Assembly: GCA_011620785.1 (NCBI GenBank)
Contig: WOYM01000022.1
Location: 1 to 11,902 of the forward strand
Origin: Methanothrix sp.
GTDB lineage: Archaea > Halobacteriota > Methanosarcinia > Methanotrichales > Methanotrichaceae
DNA length: 11,902 nt
Reading direction: 5' to 3'
Shown: piece after piece, positions 1-5,913 of the stretch
Layout: each line of letters begins with the position of its first letter
Position numbering within the stretch: the first letter of the stretch is position 1
Program-made: the position numbers and the translations under genes
The notes under the pieces: generated by a model
Seen by the model: only the letters and a program-made list of their open reading frames with translations
Told to the model about the DNA's origin: nothing
The model's database searches: none

Positions 1-10
1 TCCTTTATTA

Positions 11-1018
11 CTATGCAATAGAATTCTCTCTCAAATACGCAATCCATGCCAATCCCACCATTGCAATTTCTATTAAATATACAAATTCCACCACATCTCT
101 CTCATAGACCTTTCGCTTTATATTTCTTAGTACTGCAATCGCTAGATGCGTAGTATCATATATCTTATCATAGGGCTGTTCCAGACTCCCATCATCGTTC
201 ACCTTTGCGAATGCCTCAACATTGAGCCCCTTTCGCATGGGAAGAATAAAGTCAATTGCATACGGGATGAAAAGCAGAATCGCAATCTTTTCCATGTCTC
301 CTAAAATAGCCACGCAGGCGACTAGAGCGCCCACGGAGTACGTCAGCGTGTCGCCAGGAAACACCTTCGCGGGATACCAGTTGAAGTAGAGAAATGCCAG
401 CAGAGCGCCCACCATAACCAGGGCAAGAACAGACGCATCCGATTTGCCATTCTGCAGCCCGACATAGCCAAGTACTAATAATATTATCACACCCATCCCG
501 GCCTCAAGCCCGTTATACCCCCCCAGCAGGTTGTAGGCGTTCGAAGCTCCGACTATTCCGATGGGAATTATCAAGAGCGGATAGAGGATACCCCAATCTA
601 TTGTGCCCACGATCGGCAGGTTCATGGTGGAGTGCCCTGAGTTCACGACCATCATCGGCAAGGCCGCAAATAGAGTGAATATCGGCTTCTGCCACTGCCT
701 TAGCCCCTTCTTCCAGCCCAAGAGGTCATCCAGCATCCCGATTATGCAGGTCATGAGCACGGTGCAGAGAACAGCCAGGATATCGATGTATTTCGGATTG
801 TGCAAGTAGAAAGTCATAAGGCATATATAGACTAGCATCCCTAGCACAAAGCCTAAGACGACGCAGATCCCGCCCATCTCAGCAACTTTTGGCTTACCTG
901 GCTTGTTCATATCGTAACCATGGAGGCCGATCTCCAGCGCTTTGCGGATCCACTTATGTGTACTAATCAAAGTGGTTAAAAAGCTGATCAGCACGCACAG
1001 ATAGATCAAAAATTCCAT
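11..1018 (-). CDS. Dolichyl/polyprenyl-phosphate GlcNAc-1-phosphate transferase (Alg7/AglH/MraY-like)
   Basis: A 335-residue integral membrane protein of glycosyltransferase family 4 (PNPT superfamily). It should move GlcNAc-1-phosphate from UDP-GlcNAc to dolichyl phosphate on the cytoplasmic face, the first lipid-linked step of archaeal N-glycan assembly. Visible signs are about ten hydrophobic segments, the Mg-binding Asp pair at residues 97-98 (MLDDLLGWKKG), the NAYNLLGGYNGLEAG loop (160-174) and the FPGDT motif (220-224). The loop has the eukaryote/archaeal Alg7 style (N-x-x-N-x-x-x-G-x-N-G) rather than the bacterial MraY form. Length is normal for the family. The ATG at 1016-1018 is the first start and the stop is TAG. 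It lies 89 bp downstream of the DUF1616-like gene on the same strand and has no clear TATA box of its own, so co-transcription is likely. The exact sugar is inferred from the family. Confidence 0.9.
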   Translation of the reverse strand: MEFLIYLCVLISFLTTLISTHKWIRKALEIGLHGYDMNKPGKPKVAEMGGICVVLGFVLGMLVYICLMTFYLHNPKYIDILAVLCTVLMTCIIGMLDDLLGWKKGLRQWQKPIFTLFAALPMMVVNSGHSTMNLPIVGTIDWGILYPLLIIPIGIVGASNAYNLLGGYNGLEAGMGVIILLVLGYVGLQNGKSDASVLALVMVGALLAFLYFNWYPAKVFPGDTLTYSVGALVACVAILGDMEKIAILLFIPYAIDFILPMRKGLNVEAFAKVNDDGSLEQPYDKIYDTTHLAIAVLRNIKRKVYERDVVEFVYLIEIAMVGLAWIAYLRENSIA

Positions 1019-1107
1019 AATATCAGGGCATCCATTTTCGGCGACATATCAACATTCATCTCTGCTTATCATCAAATCAATTCCGTGCCGACGCGCGTTT
1101 TGCCGTA

Positions 1108-2034
1108 TCACCACATGTTTTGCAGCTTATCTGGATCTTCTTTTACTATGATCCAGAAATGAATCTCATATTCAGAGCCAGTTTGCCTGTCAACAACAGC
1201 CGATTTAGCTGATTCTCCAGTCCCATTTATCTCAGGTCCCGAAGATAATACCTTCACAGAGACCTTCTTAAAAGCATAACGATAGATAGTACTAGAGTTC
1301 TTGTACCGAATATCGATGTTGCCTCTGTCATTGACTATATTCCAGTCATCGCGACATACTGTATAGCCGAGGTTGGAGAATGATTTTCCATTCGATGGCA
1401 CAATATCTTCTTGGACCCCATCTGAGATTACGGCAAGAAAGCTGGCATTGTATGATTCCTTTTGTTTTGGATCAAAGATCAACAGTTCAACACTATCAGT
1501 GATCTGACTTTTAATGGGCAATACGAACTTGTCAGGCAAATTTACATCCATCCGATTTGTCATGTTATCTAATATCAATGAATAGCCATTAGGTGAGGTT
1601 AACACCTTCATCCGACTAAATCCGTAGCCTTGGCTTGATATTGTGCCCAATGCCGCGTTATATTTCATATTGTATTGGCTCACGACAGGATCTGTCATTT
1701 TTACCAGGCTTGAGTTTTTGGGAGTCATGCTTACATTTATCGTCTTGAAACTGGAGGGCCCAAGAGAGAAGAAACCAGACTCTATTTCATGGCCATCATA
1801 GGTTACTTTATAATCATAGGCTGTCTGCTTTTTCCCATGCGATAATGTGAATGCAAAATCGATATCGTCGCCTATTTTGATCACATGGGGAAGCGTATCA
1901 AGGTCTTCAAAATAAAGTTCTGTGATTTCTTCTTCGGTCGTATGGCTCGTTAGTACCAGCGCTCCGATAATTATTATTCCCAAGATACAGGCGGCAGCGA
2001 TCGCATACACAATAGTTCTTTCTGTACCCTCCAT
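1108..2034 (-). CDS. Membrane-anchored surface protein, DUF1616 C-terminal-domain-like
   Basis: A 308-residue protein with one N-terminal transmembrane anchor (about residues 8-30, very Ile/Ala-rich) and a long extracytoplasmic part. The ELYFEDLDTLPHVIKIGDDI stretch just after the membrane, the following beta-rich domain, and an EIHFWIIV strand near the end resemble the periplasmic C-terminal half of archaeal DUF1616 proteins, where a similar strand is followed by a conserved LHLWI-like end. Several N-x-S/T sequons (NVS, NSS, NMT, NAS, NSS, NGT) fit an N-glycosylated cell-surface protein. The multi-membrane N-terminal half of DUF1616 is absent. ATG at 2032-2034; a TATA box 26-34 bp upstream and no Shine-Dalgarno sequence suggest an almost leaderless mRNA. 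Function is unknown; the gene lies beside glycan-assembly genes. The gene call is firm, the family assignment moderate. Confidence 0.75.
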   Translation of the reverse strand: MEGTERTIVYAIAAACILGIIIIGALVLTSHTTEEEITELYFEDLDTLPHVIKIGDDIDFAFTLSHGKKQTAYDYKVTYDGHEIESGFFSLGPSSFKTINVSMTPKNSSLVKMTDPVVSQYNMKYNAALGTISSQGYGFSRMKVLTSPNGYSLILDNMTNRMDVNLPDKFVLPIKSQITDSVELLIFDPKQKESYNASFLAVISDGVQEDIVPSNGKSFSNLGYTVCRDDWNIVNDRGNIDIRYKNSSTIYRYAFKKVSVKVLSSGPEINGTGESAKSAVVDRQTGSEYEIHFWIIVKEDPDKLQNMW

Positions 2035-2058
2035 GATGTTTCTGTTTATAACAAGTTA

Positions 2059-2068
2059 CATATAAAAA
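2059..2068 (-). promoter_or_regulatory. TATA box for the minus-strand surface-protein gene
   Basis: On the minus strand this reads TTTTTATATG. It is centred about 30 nt before the ATG at 2034, so an archaeal start about 25 nt downstream would leave a leader of only a few bases. The lack of any GGAGG-like site before the ATG agrees with leaderless translation. Confidence 0.5.
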
Positions 2069-2167
2069 TTTTGATCAGACTATCCCGTGAAGGGGATTTT
2101 CTGGAGGCAACCATTCAATTTTAACGCAAATCGAGCTTCCTTAGACTTCCTACTAACTCGCCCAAAG

Positions 2168-2178
2168 TTTTTATATAC
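2168..2178 (+). promoter_or_regulatory. TATA box for the RiPP operon
   Basis: Reads TTTTTATATAC, an almost perfect archaeal TATA element, preceded by CCCAAAG as a possible BRE. The expected transcription start is near 2199-2203, about 20 nt before the scmD ATG. It matches the core of the opposing promoter about 100 bp away, so the intergenic region is a divergent promoter. Confidence 0.6.
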
Positions 2179-2186
2179 AACCGACC

Positions 2187-2202
2187 GCATAAGTGCATAA
2201 GT
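2187..2202 (+). repeat. Tandem 8-bp direct repeat at the predicted start of the RiPP operon
   Basis: GCATAAGT occurs twice with no spacer (2187-2194 and 2195-2202). It spans the place where transcription should begin, 25-30 nt after the TATA box. A repressor bound here would block RNA polymerase, so it is a candidate operator. It is short enough to be chance. Confidence 0.35.
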
Positions 2203-2210
2203 GAGAGAGG
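2203..2210 (+). promoter_or_regulatory. Ribosome binding site of scmD
   Basis: GAGAGAGG lies 10 nt before the ATG at 2221. It is purine-rich and a partial match to the archaeal GGAGGTGA consensus. The ATG at 2211 runs into a stop after two codons, so 2221 is the usable start. Confidence 0.4.
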
Positions 2211-2220
2211 ATGTGCTGAT

Positions 2221-2517
2221 ATGAGCAAGCCAAAAAAAACTCCAATACAAAATCCATTGGCTGTGTTGAGGGTGGAGTTCGACGATTGGGCAATTCTTTT
2301 TGATCCCGATAGAGCAATGGCCATGGGGATTAATCCTACTGGTGTTGCTGTTTGGAAAATGATAGACGGCCAAAATGAGATTGAAGACATTGTCAAAGAG
2401 ATCGAGGAGATGTTCTCCGATGTTTCCATTTCCGCAGAGAAGGAGATATCTGACTTCATAGATGAACTTTACAAGAATGGATTTATTGGTTACAGTTTGA
2501 ATGGCGAAGCTCAATGA
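2221..2517 (+). CDS. scmD: PqqD-family peptide recognition protein (SynChlorMet ScmD)
   Basis: A 98-residue PqqD-like protein (PF05402), the RiPP recognition element that holds the precursor leader and brings it to the radical SAM enzymes. The fold markers are all present: an N-terminal three-strand sheet (residues 14-32, with EFDDWAILFDPD), the hallmark NPTGVAVWKMIDG (38-50) and helices carrying the acidic EIEDIVKEIEEMF stretch, ending in the FIDELYKNGFIGY helix-turn. Its length is typical of stand-alone PqqD proteins. It is the first gene of the plus-strand operon, and its TGA overlaps the scmE ATG by 4 nt, which couples their translation. From memory the sequence agrees with ScmD of the SynChlorMet cassette described by Haft from Syntrophobacter, Chlorobium and Methanocella-type genomes; the neighbours support that choice over other PqqD types. 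Confidence 0.88.
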   Translation: MSKPKKTPIQNPLAVLRVEFDDWAILFDPDRAMAMGINPTGVAVWKMIDGQNEIEDIVKEIEEMFSDVSISAEKEISDFIDELYKNGFIGYSLNGEAQ

Positions 2518-3641
2518 CCAACCTTTCTGCTTTAAAGATGTCGATGCTGCCAAAGGTGATGAGATCACCAAGGACCGTTCATTTGGAAATAAGCTCGAAG
2601 TGCAACCTTAGATGCCTCTATTGCTATTACTTTGATAACCCCGCGGTTGAATATGCTGACTTGCCCACTGAGCAATGGCTCAAATTCTTCGCCGAGCTTG
2701 GAAGCATGGCGGTAATGAATGTTTCTTTGGCCGGTGGGGAACCTTTGCTTCGACCAGATATTACAGATTTGATTGAGGGGATAATTCGGAACAAAATGAG
2801 GTTTTCCATACTTTCCAATGGCACGCTCATTGATGATCATATAGCAGAGTACATCGCTGGGACTCGTAGATGCGATTTTGTGCAAGTATCAATAGACGGA
2901 GCTTCTCCGGAGGTCCATGATTCCTGCAGAGGAAAAGGCTCCTTTATGAAGGTAATTAAGGGCATAAAGACGCTTCAGCGATATGATGTACCTGTAGCTG
3001 TTAGAGTCACATTGCACCATCACAACGTCCGTGATATTGCAAATATTGCCAGCTTTCTTCTGAATGAGTTAGACATCTGTAGTTTTGGCACAAATTCGGC
3101 AGGTTATTTAGGATCTTGTCGAAAAAATGCAGGCGAGGTTTTATTGACAAAAGAGGATCGGCAGAAAGCCATGCATGATTTGCTCATTCTATCTCAAAAG
3201 TACCCAGGTCGGATCAATGCCACCGCAGGTCCTCTATATGAGGCTAAGCACTGGCAAGAAATGGAGGTGGCACGACAGAATCACGATCCAGCCTTCTCCA
3301 ATGGAGGACGTCTCACTGGATGCGGTTGTCCTTTTAACGAAATAAGCGTTCGGGCAGACGGCATGATCAATCCCTGCTCGATGTTGGCGCATATGGTGCT
3401 GGGAAGGATCAATAAGGACTCGTTATCGGAAGTGTGGCTTAACAATCCGGAATTGAACCGTTTAAGAATGCGCCGAAATATACCCCTAAACGAATTTGAA
3501 TTTTGCAGAGGCTGCAACTACGTGCCATATTGCACAGGCAATTGTCCCGGCATGGCATTTACTCTGACTGACGATATTAATCACCCAAGCCCTGATGCCT
3601 GTCTGAGAAAATTCCTGGCAGAAGGCGGAAATATACCATGA
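2514..3641 (+). CDS. scmE: Radical SAM/SPASM peptide-modifying enzyme (SynChlorMet ScmE)
   Basis: A 375-residue PqqE-like enzyme. The radical SAM cluster motif is C30-x3-C34-x2-C37 (KCNLRCLYCYY), followed by GGEP at 74-77, which contacts the SAM methionine amino group, and the VSIDG strand. The C-terminal SPASM domain has C270/C272-x10-G-x4-C288 and then C331-x2-C334-x5-C340-x3-C344-x18-C363, enough for two auxiliary [4Fe-4S] clusters. Such enzymes abstract hydrogen from a bound peptide to make thioether or carbon-carbon links or other changes; the exact product cannot be read from sequence. The segments RRCDFVQVSIDG and HDSCRGKGSF and the TGNCPG ending agree with ScmE as I remember it. The ATG overlaps the scmD stop (ATGA), and the gene overlaps scmF in the same way. 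The expected substrate is the repeat peptide at 4829-5071. Confidence 0.9.
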   Translation: MTNLSALKMSMLPKVMRSPRTVHLEISSKCNLRCLYCYYFDNPAVEYADLPTEQWLKFFAELGSMAVMNVSLAGGEPLLRPDITDLIEGIIRNKMRFSILSNGTLIDDHIAEYIAGTRRCDFVQVSIDGASPEVHDSCRGKGSFMKVIKGIKTLQRYDVPVAVRVTLHHHNVRDIANIASFLLNELDICSFGTNSAGYLGSCRKNAGEVLLTKEDRQKAMHDLLILSQKYPGRINATAGPLYEAKHWQEMEVARQNHDPAFSNGGRLTGCGCPFNEISVRADGMINPCSMLAHMVLGRINKDSLSEVWLNNPELNRLRMRRNIPLNEFEFCRGCNYVPYCTGNCPGMAFTLTDDINHPSPDACLRKFLAEGGNIP

Positions 3642-4726
3642 ACGACGCTGACTGCAAATCCACAGAGGTGACTCCACAACTCAGATCGATTTATTTTTAC
3701 CTTACAGAGGGCTGCAACCTTGCCTGCAAACATTGCTGGATAGCACCCAAGTTTGATAATTGTGGAATTATGCCGACAATTCCAGTCGATCTTTTCCAGA
3801 AAGTGATAGATGAAGCGTTGCCTTTGGGTCTCAGAGAGGTAAAGCTTACTGGAGGAGAGCCGCTAATGCATCCAAGGTTTGGAGAACTCTTGGAGATAGT
3901 CAGGCGAAAGAATCTGGGAGTGACAATAGAGACCAATGGTCTGTTATGCACTCCAGAAGTTGCGGCTGATATTGCCAGATTGCCCAGAAGATTTGTCTCC
4001 GTGAGCATAGATGGATCCGATATGGCAACGCACGAATGGCTGCGTGGGGTTCCGGGCTGCTTTGAAAAAGCGAAAGATGCAATAAATAACCTTGTGAAGG
4101 CGGGTGTGCAGCCGCAGATTATAACAACACTGGTCCGCAGAAATGCAGGCCAGATCGATGAAATAGTCAGAATGGCGGAGCATTTGGGTGCTTCATCGGT
4201 TAAGTTCAATATCGTCATGCCAACGGGCCGCGGCGAAAAATTGAATGAGACCGCTGAAACGCTGAGCATAGAAGAGCTGATATGTATCGGCGAGTATGTA
4301 CAGAAGGATTTGCAGGCGAAGACCAGTTTGCAGGTTCTTTTCGATATTCCCTACGCGTTTCGTTCTTTAAGCAGCATCGCCTGCGGTGCATGTGGGCGGT
4401 GCAATATTCTTAATATCATTGGTGTGATAGCCAGTGGAGAGTACGCAGTCTGCGGAATAGGGTATCAGGTTAAGGATCTCGTATTCGGCTTGGCGGGCAA
4501 AGATTGCCTGGAGCAGATATGGAAAGAGAACAAAGTTCTAAACTCCCTTCGGTCTGGAATCCCGGATAAACTTGAGGGCATTTGCTCCAAATGCGTTATG
4601 AATTCCGCCTGTCTAGGTTCTTGCATAGCGCAAAACTTTTATAGAACCAATAATATATGGTCCGCATTCTGGTTTTGCGATATGGCATACAGTGAGGGTC
4701 TATTTCCAAAAACAAGAATTCGCTAG
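3638..4726 (+). CDS. scmF: Radical SAM/SPASM peptide-modifying enzyme (SynChlorMet ScmF)
   Basis: The second radical SAM/SPASM enzyme, 362 residues. The SAM cluster motif is C26-x3-C30-x2-C33 (GCNLACKHCW), with TGGEP at 71-75 and VSIDG following. The SPASM half shows C255-x11-G-x4-C272 and C316-x2-C319-x5-C325-x3-C329-x17-C347. An additional C249-x2-C252 before C255 makes an unusual CxxCxxC cluster. The opening YFYLTEGCNLAC, then KLTGGEP, VKFNIV and GSCIAQN, agree with ScmF as remembered. It is only distantly similar to ScmE, so the two probably perform different steps, or act on different residues, of the same peptide. ATG overlaps the scmE stop by 4 nt. The stop TAG at 4724 is followed by the only sizeable gap in the operon, before the precursor. 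Confidence 0.9.
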   Translation: MNDADCKSTEVTPQLRSIYFYLTEGCNLACKHCWIAPKFDNCGIMPTIPVDLFQKVIDEALPLGLREVKLTGGEPLMHPRFGELLEIVRRKNLGVTIETNGLLCTPEVAADIARLPRRFVSVSIDGSDMATHEWLRGVPGCFEKAKDAINNLVKAGVQPQIITTLVRRNAGQIDEIVRMAEHLGASSVKFNIVMPTGRGEKLNETAETLSIEELICIGEYVQKDLQAKTSLQVLFDIPYAFRSLSSIACGACGRCNILNIIGVIASGEYAVCGIGYQVKDLVFGLAGKDCLEQIWKENKVLNSLRSGIPDKLEGICSKCVMNSACLGSCIAQNFYRTNNIWSAFWFCDMAYSEGLFPKTRIR

Positions 4727-4728
4727 AT

Positions 4729-4740
4729 AAAATATTAATA
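4729..4740 (+). promoter_or_regulatory. Possible internal promoter of the precursor gene
   Basis: AAAATATTAATA directly after the scmF stop is AT-rich and TATA-like; transcription would begin near 4757-4765, inside or just before the hairpin. This would let the precursor be made in excess of the enzymes. The match is weak and the region is AT-rich in general. Confidence 0.25.
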
Positions 4741-4785
4741 CAACAGCCGAAATCTATTTAGGCCAAAATAGATGTTTATTTGTTG
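4741..4785 (+). promoter_or_regulatory. Stem-loop between scmF and the precursor gene
   Basis: A perfect 8-bp inverted repeat, ATCTATTT (4752-4759) and AAATAGAT (4766-4773), encloses the 6-nt loop AGGCCA. An outer CAACA (4741-4745) can pair with TGTTG (4781-4785), lengthening the structure. Next to it, GTTGC-T-GCAAC (4782-4792) is another short inverted repeat. Position suggests an mRNA processing or stabilising element, an attenuator, or an operator that sets precursor level against the upstream enzymes. It has no long U tract immediately after it, so it is not a clear terminator. Confidence 0.45.
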
Positions 4786-4816
4786 CTGCAACTAAAAAAT
4801 TATTCGAGAATGAGAC

Positions 4817-4822
4817 GGAGGG
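4817..4822 (+). promoter_or_regulatory. Strong Shine-Dalgarno site that fixes the GTG start of the precursor
   Basis: GGAGGG sits 6 nt before GTG at 4829. The nearby ATG at 4824 is followed by GAG and a stop, and the precursor frame has a TGA at 4811-4813 with no other start between, so GTG is the only workable start. This is the best ribosome binding site in the operon. Confidence 0.75.
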
Positions 4823-4828
4823 AATGGA

Positions 4829-5071
4829 GTGACTGAAGATTTTCTAAAACCGAGATATGAACCACCCGCTATTATCTATTTGGGTAACATGGCCAAAGGA
4901 AGTGGGCAACCACCAGTTGATTGCACCGCTGGCCCCAGTGCCACAAACGATTGCTCAGCCGGAGGCAATGCCACAAACGATTGCACCGCGGGCACCAGTG
5001 CCGTGCAGTCTTGCACAGATGGCGTCGCTGCTAGTGTGGTTACTTGCTCCGGCGGCAGCCTAAGAGTGTGA
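4829..5071 (+). CDS. Candidate RiPP precursor peptide with five Cys repeats
   Basis: An 80-residue peptide that I propose is the substrate of the ScmE/ScmF enzymes. Residues 1-30 form a leader with the motif Y10-EP-P13-A-I15-IYL-G19, which fits the YxxPxLxxxG signature bound by PqqD-like domains in lasso peptide leaders. Residues 31-80 form a core with Cys at 32, 42, 52, 62 and 73 in units of about ten: DCTAGPSATN, DCSAGGNATN, DCTAGTSAVQ, SCTDGVAASVV, TCSGGSLRV. The shared unit is C-[TS]-x-G with small and polar residues and no aromatics. The even Cys spacing points to one modification per unit, such as a thioether or other radical-made link. Start is GTG with a good GGAGGG site. Its stop overlaps a possible GTG start of the next gene. 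It might correspond to the cassette protein called ScmA, but I cannot confirm that. Confidence 0.75.
   Translation: MTEDFLKPRYEPPAIIYLGNMAKGSGQPPVDCTAGPSATNDCSAGGNATNDCTAGTSAVQSCTDGVAASVVTCSGGSLRV
4919..5068 (+). repeat. Tandem repeats of about 30 bp in the precursor core
   Basis: Units run 4919-4948, 4949-4978, 4979-5008, 5009-5041 and 5042-5068. Units 1 and 2 share the 16-nt string TGCCACAAACGATTGC at 4939-4954 and 4969-4984, exactly 30 nt apart. Units 4 and 5 are diverged and unit 4 is one codon longer. The DNA-level identity points to growth by recent in-frame duplication, as seen in other repeat-bearing peptide precursors. Confidence 0.85.
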
Positions 5072-5085
5072 AGTGGAAGGACTGT

Positions 5086-5913
5086 ATGCCTGGGACTCTA
5101 AGCAACCCTGGTCACGATTTAAGCATTCGTGATCGGGGCTTAGGTCTAGTTTTAGCTGATGGCAACGAATGGCTGTTTGTAGGCGAAGATGCATCAGCAT
5201 CGGCAATAATCTCTAAATTAAGGATGATACTGCAGATTGAGTCTTTGATGGATCCAAGCAGCAAAATATCGGTAGGAACCCCCAGAAAAATAGATAACTG
5301 CGACCCTATTGCAGTAGAGAGCCTGCAGTTATCAGGCACCTACATTCAGATGATGAAGATCATCCATCGAGATGTTTTGGCTCGAGGTGGACTGTTTTTG
5401 CATGGAGCATTGGCGGAGAAAAATGGATACGGTGTAATTCTAGCGGGGCATTCTGGTGTGGGTAAGACCACCGCGAGCATTCGGCTACCCGGCCCATGGC
5501 GTTCGTTGTCCGACGATATGACTCTGGTTGCACGTGATGGCCAAGGCAGATACTGGGGTCATCCCTGGCCCACCTGGAGCTTCTTCTGGGAACGCAGCAA
5601 TTCCGGTCGTAAGTGGGATGTAAGTTATGCGGTACCATTGAAGGGCCTATTCTTCTTGGCTCAGGCATATGAGGACAAGGCCGAGCGTATTGGCGCAGGC
5701 CAGGCTGCCTGTATGCTATTGGAAACTGCTCAACAAGCCACTTCAGGTCGATTGGATGATAAAAGCAGTGATGGAGTTCTGACTGCCATGAACTTGAAGT
5801 TATTTAACAATGCATGCATTATGGCAAAGAGCATGAAATCCTTCATCCTAAACGTTAGCCTTAATGGACAATTTTGGACTGAAATAGATCTTGCCTTGAA
5901 TTCTGAGATATGA
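5086..5913 (+). CDS. scmC: HPr-kinase-like P-loop protein (probable SynChlorMet ScmC)
   Basis: A 275-residue protein with the HprK C-terminal kinase fold and no HprK N-terminal domain. Signs are GGLFLHGAL (101-109), the Walker A loop GHSGVGKT (121-128), the S-D-D triplet at 142-144 and G-H-P at 158-160. Relatives in lasso peptide clusters (ThcoK/PadeK type) phosphorylate the precursor on Ser, so a peptide kinase or an ATP-dependent assembly role is plausible; this is inference. The size and place fit ScmC from memory. Start: ATG 5086 has GGAAGG 5 nt upstream. A GTG at 5068 would give the 4-nt overlap seen elsewhere and add six residues, and a TTG at 5044 would overlap the precursor by 28 nt, which is less likely. 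The downstream ATG overlaps its TGA. Confidence 0.8.
   Translation: MPGTLSNPGHDLSIRDRGLGLVLADGNEWLFVGEDASASAIISKLRMILQIESLMDPSSKISVGTPRKIDNCDPIAVESLQLSGTYIQMMKIIHRDVLARGGLFLHGALAEKNGYGVILAGHSGVGKTTASIRLPGPWRSLSDDMTLVARDGQGRYWGHPWPTWSFFWERSNSGRKWDVSYAVPLKGLFFLAQAYEDKAERIGAGQAACMLLETAQQATSGRLDDKSSDGVLTAMNLKLFNNACIMAKSMKSFILNVSLNGQFWTEIDLALNSEI

Noticed and set aside
2080..2571. A 163-residue minus-strand frame across the divergent promoter and scmD
   Set aside because: It is antisense to the whole of scmD, crosses the promoter, and shows no domain.
4741..4792. An intrinsic terminator after scmF
   Set aside because: The stem is AT-rich and not followed at once by a U tract, and the downstream genes belong to the same pathway; a regulatory hairpin fits better.
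4857..5063. A 68-residue frame with ATG start overlapping the precursor, also repeat-bearing
   Set aside because: Its repeats are only the out-of-frame reading of the 30-bp units. It has no ribosome site and no even Cys pattern, while the other frame has GGAGGG and the leader motif.
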